Counted from the stretch's first letter, positions 1 through 8,412 are shown. The stretch is DNA of 64,000 nucleotides from Lachnospiraceae bacterium KH1T2 (GCA_900114405.1 FOSY01000001.1:395303-459302), one strand, 5' to 3'. Made by a program: numbers and translations. The notes: generated by a model not told the origin, from the letters alone.

Positions 1-3
1 GAA

Positions 4-77
4 CGACCCAGGACGGACTTGAACCGACGACCTCCGCCGTGACAGGGCGGCGCTCTAACCAACTGAGCCACTGGGCC
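4..77 (-). tRNA. tRNA-Asp(GTC)
   Basis: Read on the minus strand this 74-nt segment folds as a tRNA. The 7-bp acceptor pairs GGCCCAG with CTGGGTC, the discriminator is G, and a five-base-pair anticodon stem CCGCC/GGCGG encloses the loop CUGUCAC with anticodon GUC. The TTC arm contains GGTTCAAGTCC. The CCA end is not encoded. It lies 21 nt downstream of tRNA-Asn and probably shares its promoter at 222-250. Confidence 0.96.
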
Positions 78-98
78 ATATTTAGTTTTTACACTAAG

Positions 99-170
99 CT
101 CCCCGAGTAGGGCTCGAACCTACAACCCCTCGGTTAACAGCCGAGTGCTCTACCATTGAGCTATCGAGGA
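99..170 (-). tRNA. tRNA-Asn(GTT)
   Basis: A 72-nt cloverleaf on the minus strand. The acceptor TCCTCGA pairs with TCGGGGA (one T-G wobble), and the anticodon stem CTCGG/CCGAG encloses CTGTTAA with anticodon GUU. The T-arm has GGTTCGAGCCC. CCA is not encoded. It is the first tRNA of an Asn-Asp pair. Confidence 0.96.
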
Positions 171-221
171 TTATTTCGATATTTCCTTCGCCGTTGTGTA
201 TCACTCGCGGCGACAAAAAGA

Positions 222-250
222 ACTATACCACACCACAATATTCATGTCAA
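222..250 (-). promoter_or_regulatory. sigma-A promoter of tRNA-Asn/Asp
   Basis: On the minus strand TTGACA (245-250) is followed after exactly 17 nt by TATAGT (222-227). This places the start about 45 nt upstream of tRNA-Asn. It is near-perfect consensus, as expected for stable RNA genes. Confidence 0.85.
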
Positions 251-581
251 CAAAAAATCAATTTTTTTGTCCAAAAATATATACATTTTATCATTTGCAC
301 ATATACAGAGCACAAAATACATTGTTCTTTGTACACATTTACCAGTGTTTTTTACACTTTTCAGCCTAACAAATACGTTTTCCGAAGACAAAACGTAATC
401 TAATTTTTTCTCCCAACATACATTTGACTAAAGCTTTAGCCTAAATTTTTTTGTAATTCTCAGCTCACAAACCTTAAGATTTTCTTAAGAAGCAATACAT
501 TAACACTTCAAATCTCACCACGCGAAACTTTGCATATAATTGAACGTCAAAAACCCAATAAAAAAATTTCGATAAAATAAA
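251..581. other. AT-rich intergenic stretch without recognised gene
   Basis: This stretch lies between the tRNA-Asn promoter and the tRNA-Leu terminator. The only structure I can point to is a 7-bp inverted repeat ACGTTTT (375-381) / AAAACGT (390-396), whose downstream T-run on the plus strand is not adjacent to the stem. It could be a weak terminator or an accident of AT-richness. Short open frames here have no ribosome-binding site or recognisable protein. Confidence 0.5.
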
Positions 582-609
582 AAAAGAACTGTGATCTCAC
601 AGTTCTTTT
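582..609 (-). terminator. intrinsic terminator of tRNA-Leu
   Basis: Arms AAAAGAACTGTGA (582-594) and TCACAGTTCTTTT (597-609) form a hairpin just 3' of tRNA-Leu. On the minus strand it is followed by a long T-rich tract. Confidence 0.9.
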
Positions 610-612
610 CAA

Positions 613-696
613 TGCAGGAAAAGGGACTTGAACCCTCATGAGATTGCTCCCACAGGCACCTGAAGCCTGCGCGTCTGCCAATTCCGCCATTCCTGC
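613..696 (-). tRNA. tRNA-Leu(CAG)
   Basis: An 84-nt class II tRNA with a long variable arm. The acceptor GCAGGAA pairs with TTCCTGC, the discriminator is A, and the anticodon stem CAGGC/GCCTG encloses TTCAGGT with anticodon CAG. CCA is not encoded. It is a monocistronic unit with its own promoter and terminator. Confidence 0.96.
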
Positions 697-734
697 TTAT
701 TTAATTCATTCTGACTTGCGTCACAACAAAAGTT

Positions 735-763
735 ATTATACCGAAACAATGTACTTTTGTCAA
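735..763 (-). promoter_or_regulatory. sigma-A promoter of tRNA-Leu
   Basis: Perfect consensus on the minus strand: TTGACA (758-763), 17-nt spacer, TATAAT (735-740). Confidence 0.92.
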
Positions 764-824
764 CACATTTCAATATATTTTTGTCATCAATTTGAAAACT
801 CGCAAGCAAAATCACTAAAAAGAA

Positions 825-849
825 AAGACCGGGAACATATCCCAGTCTT
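825..849 (-). terminator. intrinsic terminator of the infC-rpmI-rplT unit
   Basis: A stem AAGAC-GGGA (825-834) pairs with TCCC-GTCTT (840-849) with one mismatch. On the minus strand it is followed by TTTTCTTTTT. It lies 24 nt after the rplT stop. Confidence 0.88.
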
Positions 850-873
850 CTCGTAAATTCTATATTCTTAAAT

Positions 874-1224
874 TCAAGCCTTCTTAGCGAGCTCTGCAAG
901 TGTTGTGAAACCTGCAGCATCGTTAACTGCCATCTCAGCAAGCATCTTTCTGTTGATATCGATACCTGCAACCTTGAGACCGTGCATAAGCTGGCTGTAT
1001 GTAAGACCGTTAGCACGTGCTGCTGCATTGATACGAACGATCCAGAGTGATCTGAAATCTCTCTTCTTCTGCTTACGACCAGCGAAAGAAGATGTAAGAG
1101 CTCTCATAACAGACTGCTTAGCAATTCTGTACTGCTTTGATCTAGCTCCTCTATAGCCCTTAGCGAGCTTAAGTACTCTATTGTGCTTTTTCTTTGCGTT
1201 TAATCCGCCTTTAATTCTTGCCAT
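874..1224 (-). CDS. rplT: 50S ribosomal protein L20
   Basis: A 116-residue protein of the usual L20 length. L20 binds 23S rRNA early in large-subunit assembly. The basic N-terminal arm ([20 protein letters not shown]) and the globular half with [22 protein letters not shown] are diagnostic. The start is set by AGGAGG eight bases upstream. It is the last gene of the infC-rpmI-rplT cluster, 27 nt after rpmI. In Bacillus and E. coli, L20 represses this operon by binding the leader or the rpmI region. The infC leader here may be the target, but that is inference. Confidence 0.97.
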   Translation of the reverse strand: MARIKGGLNAKKKHNRVLKLAKGYRGARSKQYRIAKQSVMRALTSSFAGRKQKKRDFRSLWIVRINAAARANGLTYSQLMHGLKVAGIDINRKMLAEMAVNDAAGFTTLAELAKKA

Positions 1225-1251
1225 TGTCTAATCCTCCTTACACGCCGAAAA

Positions 1252-1449
1252 TTATAAATACGGCATAATCTTCTTCATTGTCTTTACGTTTGTTGAATCA
1301 ACCATTGCTGCGTGTCTAAGATTTCTCTTAGTCTTAGCTGACTTCTTTGTAAGGATATGACGCTTATAAGCCTTGAATCTCTTGAGCTTTCCTGTTCCTG
1401 TAACCTTAAAACGTTTTGCTGCGGACCTGTTGGTCTTCATTTTTGGCAT
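1252..1449 (-). CDS. rpmI: 50S ribosomal protein L35
   Basis: A 65-residue basic protein starting [14 protein letters not shown], the canonical L35 N-terminus. An in-frame extension upstream is possible, but the AGGAGG seven to eight bases before this ATG fixes the start at 1449. It is a structural component of the large ribosomal subunit, sitting between infC (16 nt upstream) and rplT (27 nt downstream) in the conserved order. Confidence 0.97.
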   Translation of the reverse strand: MPKMKTNRSAAKRFKVTGTGKLKRFKAYKRHILTKKSAKTKRNLRHAAMVDSTNVKTMKKIMPYL

Positions 1450-1465
1450 GATAAAAATCCTCCTG

Positions 1466-1972
1466 TTATTTTTTCTCAGCAAGCTGAATAGTCATTGATC
1501 TGCCTTCAATCTTTGCAGGCTTCTCAACAACTGCTACATCAGCCAAATTGGCTGCAAAATCGTCCAGAATGTGTTTGCTGGCGCTCATGTGTGCCATCTC
1601 ACGACCTCTGAAACGCAATGTAACCTTTACTCTATTTCCCTTAGAAAGGAACTTTCTTGCTGCATTGGCTTTTGTGTTCAGATCATTAGTATCGATGTTA
1701 GGTGAAAGTCGAATCTCCTTAACTTCGATAGTCTTCTGCTTTTTCTTTGCATCCTTTTCACGGCGAGCCTGCTCATATCTATACTTACCGTAATCTACGA
1801 TTTTACAAACCGGCGGCTTTGCGTTAGGTGCAATCTTAACAAGGTCCAATCCAGCTTCCTTAGCACGATCAAGTGCATCCCTGATTGGCATAACACCAAG
1901 CTGTTCTCCATCGTCTCCGATCAAACGTACTTCTCTGTCTCTGATCTGTTCATTGATATATAAGTCGCTAAT
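1466..1972 (-). CDS. infC: translation initiation factor IF-3, AUU start
   Basis: A 168-residue IF-3, which binds the 30S subunit, prevents premature 50S joining and checks start codons. The N-terminal domain opens with [13 protein letters not shown], and the C-terminal domain carries RFRGREMAH. No ATG, GTG or TTG fits. The AGGAGG at the usual distance points to ATT (1970-1972), which gives [12 protein letters not shown] starts in infC are known from E. coli and other bacteria, where IF-3 discriminates against its own message. An upstream ATG at 2068 would add 32 unrelated residues encoded by the leader terminator hairpin, so I reject it. Confidence 0.93.
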   Translation of the reverse strand: MSDLYINEQIRDREVRLIGDDGEQLGVMPIRDALDRAKEAGLDLVKIAPNAKPPVCKIVDYGKYRYEQARREKDAKKKQKTIEVKEIRLSPNIDTNDLNTKANAARKFLSKGNRVKVTLRFRGREMAHMSASKHILDDFAANLADVAVVEKPAKIEGRSMTIQLAEKK

Positions 1973-2147
1973 TGCCTTATACCTCCTGCCTTTGCGGCAA
2001 ATCCTAAATAAGTAAATTTCCCCATAACTAAAAATGGACAGTACAAAACAAAGTTTTATACTGTCCATGAATAATCATAAATCTAAGTATAAACACCTGA
2101 AAGCCTGTTGCCTCAGGGTGAGAGCTTTGCTCTGCTTTGTTTTCGTA
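1973..2147 (-). promoter_or_regulatory. structured infC leader (candidate L20-type attenuator)
   Basis: About 175 nt of untranslated RNA lie between the promoter at 2155-2183 and the infC start. In transcript order it holds a small hairpin AGAGC-aaa-GCTCT, a segment ACCCTGAGGCAACAGGCT-TTCAGGTGT that can fold on itself, and then an intrinsic terminator (2030-2068) that ends 58 nt before the start codon. Bacillus subtilis infC is controlled by an L20-binding leader with a terminator. The position and architecture agree, but I did not match the Rfam consensus. Confidence 0.6.
2030..2068 (-). terminator. attenuator hairpin in the infC leader
   Basis: A ten-base-pair stem ATGGACAGTA (2034-2043) / TACTGTCCAT (2059-2068) has an inner AAAAC/GTTTT stem. 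On the minus strand it is followed by TTTTT. It lies inside the transcript upstream of infC, so complete termination would silence the operon. It must be conditional. Confidence 0.8.
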
Positions 2148-2154
2148 CTTGACT

Positions 2155-2183
2155 AGATTACCACTATTATTTCTCTACGTCAA
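2155..2183 (-). promoter_or_regulatory. sigma-A promoter of infC
   Basis: TTGACG (2178-2183), 17-nt spacer, TAATCT (2155-2160) on the minus strand. The -35 box begins nine bases after the thrS stop. No terminator separates thrS from it, so read-through from thrS is also possible. Confidence 0.7.
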
Positions 2184-2191
2184 GCTATTTT

Positions 2192-4120
2192 TTATTTTTC
2201 TGTTGTTTTTTCTTCTCGTCTTACACGATCACGGATTTCTTCTGATACTGCAGAAATGAATTCCTCTACTGTCTTAGAGCCTTCATCACCGGCATATCTT
2301 GAGCGTACAGATACCATTCCGCTCTCCTGCTCCTTAGCGCCTACAACAAGCATATATGGAACTCTCTGCAGAGTAGCCTCACGAATCTTAAAGCCGATCT
2401 TTTCAGCTCTTTCATCCATCTCTACACGAATGCTAGCAGCCTTTATCTTATCTGTGATCTGCTTTGCATATTCAGAAAACTTATCAGAGATAGGAAGAAC
2501 TCTAACCTGTACAGGGGAAAGCCATGTAGGGAACTTTCCTGCATAGTTTTCTGTAAGTATGCCAAGGAAACGCTCAACAGAGCCAAATACAACACGATGT
2601 ATCATTACAGGCTGATGCTCTTCTCCATCTGCTCCGATATACTTAAGGTCAAAATTGTGCGGAAGCTGGAAATCAAGCTGGATCGTTCCGCACTGCCATG
2701 TTCTCTTGAGGCAGTCTTCAAGATGGAAATCTATCTTAGGGCCATAGAATGCGCCGTCGCCTTCATTTATCTCATATGGGATACCCATCTTTTCAAGAGC
2801 ATTCTTAAGACCATTTGTAGCATTTTCCCAGTCTTCGTCAGATCCCATGTGATCCTCAGGCATTGTTGAAAGTTCAACTGTATATTTGAATTCAAACTTC
2901 TCGTAAAACTTATTTATAAGTCTAACGATATGCTCGATCTCGGCCTCAATCTGATCTGGTGCAAGGAATTCATGTGCATCATCCTGATGGAAGCAGCGTA
3001 CTCTCATAAGTCCATGGAGCGCACCTGATGCCTCATGACGATGAACAAGACCAACTTCAGCAAGTCTCATTGGAAGTTCCTTATATGAATGAGGCTGCAT
3101 TTTATACACAAGAATTGAACCAGGGCAGTTCATCGGCTTTATACAGAATGGCTGATCATCGATCGTTGTAGAGTACATGTTGTCCTTGTAGTGAGCCCAA
3201 TGTCCTGAAGTTACCCACAGATTCTGGTCAAGCATTATAGGAGTCTCAATTTCCTGGTAACCGTTAGCATAGTGGATCTCTCTCCAATATTTCATAAGTT
3301 CATTACGCAGGATCATTCCGTTAGGAAGGAAGAAAGGAAAGCCCGGACCCTCATCTGTAAATGTGAAAAGTCCCATTTCTTTACCAATCTTTCGGTGGTC
3401 TCTCTTTTTAGCTTCTTCCAAGATGAAAAGATACTCGTCAAGATCTGCTTTCTTAGCAAATGCAGTACCATAGATACGTGTAAGCATCTTATTCTTGGAA
3501 TCGCCTCTCCAATAAGCCCCTGCAAGTTTCATAAGCTTAAATGCTTTTACTCCTTTTGTCGAAACAAGATGCGGGCCTGCGCAAAGGTCTGTAAATTCGC
3601 CCTGCTTATATAAACTGATAGAAGCGTCTTCCGGAAGATCTTCAATAAGCTGAACTTTATAAGGTTCATTCTTTTCCTTGAAAAATTTGATTGCTTCATC
3701 TCTTGGAAGCTCAAATCTCTCAAGTTTAAGATCTTCTTTAACGATCTTTTTCATTTCAGCTTCGATTTTTTCGAAATCATCAGTTGTGAGCGGTGTTGCA
3801 CTATCCACATCATAGTAGAAACCATCATCAATAGAAGGTCCGATGGCAAGCTGAACATCAGGATAAAGACGCTTTAATGCCTGAGCCAAAACATGTGATG
3901 CAGTGTGCCTAATAGTTGCTAATCCGCCCTTAGAGTCTGCTGTAAGAATGTTCAGTGTGCAGTCTTCAGAGATAGTAGTTCTAAGATCTACTCTCTCCCC
4001 ATTAACTTCGCCTGCACAGGTATTACGTGCAAGACCTGCACTAATATCCTCAGCAATTTCAATTACCGTCTTTGGTTCGCTGTACTCGCGTACAGAGCCA
4101 TCTTTTAATGTGACTTTCAT
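2192..4120 (-). CDS. thrS: threonyl-tRNA synthetase
   Basis: A 642-residue class II synthetase that charges tRNA-Thr and edits Ser-tRNA-Thr. In order it has a TGS domain (MKVTLKDGSVREYSEPKTV), the editing domain with HTASHVLAQAL, the catalytic core with FFLPNGMILRNEL and KPMNCPGSIL (zinc-binding Cys), and the anticodon-binding domain near VQVRVLPISDKF. Two adjacent ATGs exist (4123, 4120). AGGAG lies only two bases from the first and five from the second, so I chose 4120. The leader is about 77 nt, too short for a T-box, which is unusual for a Firmicutes thrS. Confidence 0.97.
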   Translation of the reverse strand: MKVTLKDGSVREYSEPKTVIEIAEDISAGLARNTCAGEVNGERVDLRTTISEDCTLNILTADSKGGLATIRHTASHVLAQALKRLYPDVQLAIGPSIDDGFYYDVDSATPLTTDDFEKIEAEMKKIVKEDLKLERFELPRDEAIKFFKEKNEPYKVQLIEDLPEDASISLYKQGEFTDLCAGPHLVSTKGVKAFKLMKLAGAYWRGDSKNKMLTRIYGTAFAKKADLDEYLFILEEAKKRDHRKIGKEMGLFTFTDEGPGFPFFLPNGMILRNELMKYWREIHYANGYQEIETPIMLDQNLWVTSGHWAHYKDNMYSTTIDDQPFCIKPMNCPGSILVYKMQPHSYKELPMRLAEVGLVHRHEASGALHGLMRVRCFHQDDAHEFLAPDQIEAEIEHIVRLINKFYEKFEFKYTVELSTMPEDHMGSDEDWENATNGLKNALEKMGIPYEINEGDGAFYGPKIDFHLEDCLKRTWQCGTIQLDFQLPHNFDLKYIGADGEEHQPVMIHRVVFGSVERFLGILTENYAGKFPTWLSPVQVRVLPISDKFSEYAKQITDKIKAASIRVEMDERAEKIGFKIREATLQRVPYMLVVGAKEQESGMVSVRSRYAGDEGSKTVEEFISAVSEEIRDRVRREEKTTEK

Positions 4121-4204
4121 CATTTCTCCTTTCCCGGCCAATGGAAACGCCGCCAAAACCCTAACAACTCTGTATTTTAAGCTTTGACTCAACTGCGTTT
4201 CGGT

Positions 4205-4233
4205 ATTATACGCACTGCATACCACCGGTTTAA
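4205..4233 (-). promoter_or_regulatory. promoter of thrS
   Basis: Perfect -10 TATAAT (4205-4210) with a weak -35 TTAAAC (4228-4233) at 17 nt spacing on the minus strand. Confidence 0.6.
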
Positions 4234-4253
4234 GTTATATTTATCATAATAAA

Positions 4254-4275
4254 AGCTCAGGATACCTCCTGAGCT
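4254..4275 (-). terminator. terminator after the SEC-C gene
   Basis: Nine-base-pair stem AGCTCAGGA (4254-4262) / TCCTGAGCT (4267-4275). On the minus strand it is followed by TTTTATTA. It ends the 4311-4820 transcript upstream of the thrS promoter. Confidence 0.85.
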
Positions 4276-4310
4276 TTCACTTGATATCTTATCATTCAAC
4301 AGATATAGAT

Positions 4311-4820
4311 TTATGCATTTTTACCATGGCAGAACTTGTACTTTTTACCACTTCCGCAAGGACATGGATCATTTCTGCCAATCTTCTTTTCGCCGCGTAC
4401 AAATGTCTGTGAACGCTTCTGCTCTTTATAATACTGCTCTTTCTCTTCCTGTGTGAAGATGCTGTTCCACTCTTCAAGACCAAAAAGCCAATCAGCCTTA
4501 GCTGCAACCATGTTCTTATAAAGCTTTACTTTATCGAATCCAAGAGAAACAACTGTATCCTCTTCCATGTTCTCGATATCATTCTCAACTTTAAGAGACT
4601 CCTGAATACCATCAAGGAAGCCTGTCATTGTCATGATGTCAACGCCATACTTCTCAGCAAGCTCCTTAACAGTTCCTTTAACCTCTTCATCAGGATTTTT
4701 AAGAAGAATAGCGTAGATATCACGCTCCTTCATGAAATAATCCTTCCAAAGTCTCTGAAGATCACCCTTATTTGCCGTTGGAGAGTAAGCCATGTCTCTC
4801 CACTGTTCTAACAGTGCCAT
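4311..4820 (-). CDS. SEC-C zinc-motif protein
   Basis: A 169-residue protein. The C-terminus [20 protein letters not shown] is the SEC-C metal-binding motif (CxC...CH) first described at the end of SecA, here without any SecA ATPase. Residues 1-140 are mostly helical and charged, with no family I recognise. A GGAGG site lies about 12 nt upstream of the ATG. Stand-alone SEC-C proteins are common in Clostridia and of unproven function. A role near ribosomes or translocation is only inferred from the motif. It has its own terminator and a divergent neighbour. Confidence 0.8.
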   Translation of the reverse strand: MALLEQWRDMAYSPTANKGDLQRLWKDYFMKERDIYAILLKNPDEEVKGTVKELAEKYGVDIMTMTGFLDGIQESLKVENDIENMEEDTVVSLGFDKVKLYKNMVAAKADWLFGLEEWNSIFTQEEKEQYYKEQKRSQTFVRGEKKIGRNDPCPCGSGKKYKFCHGKNA

Positions 4821-4867
4821 AATTTTAAAAATCCTCCATATAAATATCGTTAAGCGATTTTTTTGCT

Positions 4868-4895
4868 TTTTCAGCGGTACATGGTATTATATAAT
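4868..4895 (+). promoter_or_regulatory. candidate promoter of the small membrane protein
   Basis: TTTTCA (4868-4873), 16-nt spacer, TATAAT (4890-4895) on the plus strand, 33 nt before the ATG at 4929. The AT-rich centre could also serve the divergent SEC-C gene. Confidence 0.45.
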
Positions 4896-4928
4896 AAATT
4901 TAAAAAAAATGAAAGTCAGGTTTTTATC

Positions 4929-5174
4929 ATGTTCAAGCGAATATCAGCAATCATCGGGATAATAATCCTCGCCGCACTCTACATTACTTCACTTTTAGCA
5001 GCTATATCAGGCAATCCCGCTGCCGGAAAAATATTTATTCTCAGTATTTTCTGCACAGTTTTCATCCCTGTCATGATTCACATGCTGCTTATGATGAATA
5101 ATGCAAGAAAAGGCAGATCATGGATGGACGAGCCTTATTCCTACAGAGACAAAGAGCATAAAAACGATCATTGA
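4929..5174 (+). CDS. small two-segment membrane protein
   Basis: An 81-residue hypothetical protein. Residues about 4-25 (ISAIIGIIILAALYITSLLA) and 33-56 (AGKIFILSIFCTVFIPVMIH) are hydrophobic and should form two membrane helices. A short charged tail rich in K, R, D and E follows. The start at 4929 is the first ATG after a weak AGG. It is one of the few plus-strand genes, and its last seven bases overlap the end of the convergent recJ. I do not recognise a family. Confidence 0.6.
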   Translation: MFKRISAIIGIIILAALYITSLLAAISGNPAAGKIFILSIFCTVFIPVMIHMLLMMNNARKGRSWMDEPYSYRDKEHKNDH

Positions 5175-6898
5175 TAATTTTTTATTATTATCTGAACGGT
5201 TCTGTTTCCACGGAATTCATTAATATCCGGGCTATATGTGATCGATACTATCGGATGGTCTGCGACATAGCTTTCCAGGCCTTCCGCATCTCCAAAATAT
5301 ACAGCGTCTATCTTTGTTCCGCTTCCATCATCCGCTGTACACTTATAAACATTCCGATTTTTCCCAAATATTTTTCCGTTAATCAATTTTACATTTTTTT
5401 CCGCAAAAAGCGGTCTTTCATTTGCTGTGCCGCATGGTTCAAGAAGCTTTAGCTCCTCTGCAAAGTTTATAGTCGCATACTTAAGCGGCATCACCATATC
5501 GATCTTGATCTTCGCAGCCAATTCATCCTCAGTAAGCGTACAATTTTCATTAAGCCGGCGTCTAAACTCATCCACCCTGTTAAGATCGAGCGAAAGTCCT
5601 GCCGCCATAGCATGACCTCCAAATTTGATGAATACATCATCGACCTTCATCATCTCTTCAAACATATTGTACTCTTCAATCGATCTTCCAGAACCTTTTG
5701 CACAATCTTCACCGTCTGAAGTTTTCCCAAGTGTAAGGATAAATGTTGGTTTCCCTGTACGTTCACGTACCTTTCCTGCAACTATTCCCGCTATCGACTC
5801 ATGCGCCTCAGGAAGAAGTATAACAAGCACTTTATCGTTTTCCCTCTCCGGGGAAGCTGCTTCATCAAGTGCTGCTATCACTCCTTCTTCAGTAAGGTTC
5901 TTTCTGGATTCATTCATTTCTTTCAGCATCACCGCATACGAATGCGCGGACGCTTCATCTTCAGAAAGAAGCAGCTGCAAAGCGTTTTCAGCCGAATCCA
6001 GTCTTCCTGTTGCATTGAGGCAAGGTCCAAGTATGAATCCTACATGATAAGGCGATAACTTTTTTTCGGTAAGTTCATTTATTCCTATCAACGCCTGCAT
6101 ACCTATATTTGATGTATTCTCAAGGCGTACCAAGCCATTTTTCACCAATGTCCTGTTTTCGCCCGTAAGCGGCATAACATCACCTATCGTGGCAAATGCA
6201 GCGATTTCATAAAAATCATTATCTGCCGGCACATTGATTCCCATATAATCAAGCAGATCTAATACAACCTTCCATGCAACCACAGCACCGCAGATTTCCT
6301 TATAAGGTGTCTCATCTCCAGCCCTGTGCGGGTCAACGATTGCTTCTGCACTCACTAACTTCTCTTTTCTTTCGCCATTTTCTTCGATAAAAGGAACCTG
6401 ATGATGATCTGTAACAAGTACTGTCATTCCAAGCTCCACAGCAAGTTCTATTTCATTTATCGCGGCAATTCCATTATCACAGGTGATTATCGTGTCAATT
6501 CCAGCCTCTTTTGCATCCCTGATAAGTTTATCATTAAGACCATATCCGTCTTTTACACGATGAGGTATGACATGATCAACATTACCTCCGGCCATTCGTA
6601 TACCCTTCATTAAAATATACGTTGAGCATACCCCATCAATATCATAGTCTCCTATGACACGTATTTTCACACCGGCGCGTATTTTTTCTGCAAGGATCTC
6701 AACCAGCTTCTCACAATCAGTCATCACAATTCCATCTGTGAGCTGAGCTTCTTCCGAATGCAGAAAAGCCGTGGCATCGACATCATTGTCAATCCCACGG
6801 TTACGCATTATACGGGCAATCATTGGAGACACGCCCCAGCGTGCCCCAAGTTCCCTGTAATCACCTGATTTAGTTATTACAAACCACTTTTCTCTCAT
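5168..6898 (-). CDS. recJ: single-stranded-DNA exonuclease RecJ
   Basis: A 576-residue DHH-family 5'-3' exonuclease used in recombination and mismatch repair. The motifs seen are VIGDYDIDGVCSTY (motif I with DxD), TCDNGIAA, VTDHHQVP (the DHH signature, motif III) and FGGHAMAAGLSL in the DHHA1 domain. A C-terminal OB-like region follows. Its ATG overlaps the scfB stop by four bases (ATGA), so it is translationally coupled to the SCIFF maturase. I know of no mechanistic link between the two. Its 3' end collides with a small convergent gene by seven bases. Confidence 0.93.
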   Translation of the reverse strand: MREKWFVITKSGDYRELGARWGVSPMIARIMRNRGIDNDVDATAFLHSEEAQLTDGIVMTDCEKLVEILAEKIRAGVKIRVIGDYDIDGVCSTYILMKGIRMAGGNVDHVIPHRVKDGYGLNDKLIRDAKEAGIDTIITCDNGIAAINEIELAVELGMTVLVTDHHQVPFIEENGERKEKLVSAEAIVDPHRAGDETPYKEICGAVVAWKVVLDLLDYMGINVPADNDFYEIAAFATIGDVMPLTGENRTLVKNGLVRLENTSNIGMQALIGINELTEKKLSPYHVGFILGPCLNATGRLDSAENALQLLLSEDEASAHSYAVMLKEMNESRKNLTEEGVIAALDEAASPERENDKVLVILLPEAHESIAGIVAGKVRERTGKPTFILTLGKTSDGEDCAKGSGRSIEEYNMFEEMMKVDDVFIKFGGHAMAAGLSLDLNRVDEFRRRLNENCTLTEDELAAKIKIDMVMPLKYATINFAEELKLLEPCGTANERPLFAEKNVKLINGKIFGKNRNVYKCTADDGSGTKIDAVYFGDAEGLESYVADHPIVSITYSPDINEFRGNRTVQIIIKNYQ

Positions 6899-8310
6899 GC
6901 GCCTTCTTCTGTAGTTTCACTTTCCTGTTCTTCTGCTGCTTCAGCAAGTGCGGCTTTTATCATTATCGCACACTCAATTCTCTTTCTCTGAAGGTCGCAT
7001 CCAAGCTTGTAGTTACCTGTAAGACTTCCTGTTGAATGCCATGAATTGGCAGCACATCCGCCTGAACAATAAAATCTTGCAAAACACTTTCTGCATTCTG
7101 GTTTTGCATATACATTGCAGCGTCCAAATTCAGCACCGATCTCAGGCTTCTTAATTCCTTCGAATACGTTGCCCATCAGGAATTTCTCTTCACCTACAAA
7201 CTGGTGACATGGATAGATATCTCCCCATGGTGTTACTGAAATGTACTCACCGCCTGAACCACAGCCTGAAAGTCTCTTAGCGATACATGGACCGCCTTCA
7301 AGATCGATCATGAAGTGGAAGAAGTTAATGAATCTTCCGGCCTTACGTCTCTTAACGATTTCCTTCGCAAGAATATCATACTGCTCAAGGAGCACCGGAA
7401 CATCTTCTTCTCTAAGTGCATAATCTTCCTTAGGATCACAAACTACAGGCTCAACAGAGATCTGTTCGAAACCGAGATCATGAAGATGAAGCACATCCTT
7501 AGAGAAATCAAGATTGTTATGTGTATAAGTTCCACGCACATAATAGTTTGTCTGATTTCGACTCTCTGCTGCCTTCTGGAATTTAGGCACGATGATGTCA
7601 TATGATGAAACATTCTTATTTGCTGTAGGTCTCATAAGATCGTGAATTTCTTTACGTCCATCAATAGAAAGGACAAGGTTGCCCATTTCTTTATTAGCAA
7701 ATTCAAGGATCTCATCATTCAGAAGCACACCATTAGTTGTAAGTGTGAAACGGAATTTCTTATTTCTGCTCTTTTCCTGTGAACGGCCATACTCAACAAG
7801 CTTCTTAACAACATCGAAGTTCATTGTAGGCTCGCCGCCAAAGAAGTCAACTTCAAGGTTAACTCGATTACCAGAATGATCCATAAGGTAATCAAGCGCC
7901 TGCTTACCAACTTCGTAGCTCATCATAGCACGACGTCCATGGTATTCACCCTCTTCAGCAAAGCAGTATTTACAACGAAGGTTACAGTCGTGGGCAATGT
8001 GGAGGCACATAGCCTTAACAACAGGGTCCTTTACTTTTCGCTCTGTGAATTTATCAACGTAGTCCTCATAGATATCCTTTGTATAGAGTGAGCCAGCCTC
8101 AGCAAGTTCTCTGATCTCTTCAGCAGCTTCTTTAATATCTGCCTCAGAATACTTGCCAGATGTCTTCTCCTTGAGCTCTTCAACAGAAGCATCAAGATTG
8201 TCTTCCATAAGAGGAATAAGATCATAAACAATCTCGTCAACTACATGTACTGCTCCAGAGTTAACGTCCATTACAATGTTATATCCATTATTTTTATATT
8301 CGTGAATCAT
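6895..8310 (-). CDS. scfB: radical SAM maturase of the SCIFF peptide
   Basis: A 471-residue radical SAM/SPASM enzyme. An N-terminal peptide-binding (RRE-like) region of about 90 residues precedes the radical SAM motif HDCNLRCKYCFAEEGEYHGR (CxxxCxxC). The SPASM Cys cluster is at CGSGGEY, PCHQF, CNVYAKPECRKCFARFYCSGGC. This enzyme class installs Cys-to-Thr thioether crosslinks in the SCIFF (six cysteines in forty-five) precursor. The precursor is encoded 102 nt upstream at 8413-8559, the canonical arrangement across Clostridia. The natural role of the product is not established. Confidence 0.95.
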   Translation of the reverse strand: MIHEYKNNGYNIVMDVNSGAVHVVDEIVYDLIPLMEDNLDASVEELKEKTSGKYSEADIKEAAEEIRELAEAGSLYTKDIYEDYVDKFTERKVKDPVVKAMCLHIAHDCNLRCKYCFAEEGEYHGRRAMMSYEVGKQALDYLMDHSGNRVNLEVDFFGGEPTMNFDVVKKLVEYGRSQEKSRNKKFRFTLTTNGVLLNDEILEFANKEMGNLVLSIDGRKEIHDLMRPTANKNVSSYDIIVPKFQKAAESRNQTNYYVRGTYTHNNLDFSKDVLHLHDLGFEQISVEPVVCDPKEDYALREEDVPVLLEQYDILAKEIVKRRKAGRFINFFHFMIDLEGGPCIAKRLSGCGSGGEYISVTPWGDIYPCHQFVGEEKFLMGNVFEGIKKPEIGAEFGRCNVYAKPECRKCFARFYCSGGCAANSWHSTGSLTGNYKLGCDLQRKRIECAIMIKAALAEAAEEQESETTEEGA

Positions 8311-8353
8311 ACTAACCTTTCATTACAACCGATACTTAGATGTCATACATAAA

Positions 8354-8386
8354 GGCGCGAACGATTAGCAATTAATCTTTCGCGCC
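8354..8386 (-). terminator. stem-loop between scfA and scfB
   Basis: Arms GGCGCGAA (8354-8361) and TTCGCGCC (8379-8386) plus an inner ATTA/TAAT stem give a strong GC-rich hairpin. On the minus strand it is followed only by TTTATG, so termination is probably partial. Likely effects are high scfA to scfB stoichiometry or mRNA stabilisation (inference). Confidence 0.65.
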
Positions 8387-8412
8387 CCTGTCTGCATATT
8401 GAACAGAATCTA

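Noticed and set aside
1973..2068. N-terminal extension of IF-3 from the ATG at 2068
   Set aside because: The extra 32 residues come from the terminator hairpin and leader, and AGGAGG directs initiation to the ATT at 1970-1972.
4121..4253. T-box riboswitch before thrS
   Set aside because: Searched by eye for the T-box sequence and a specifier stem; the leader is too short and nothing matches.
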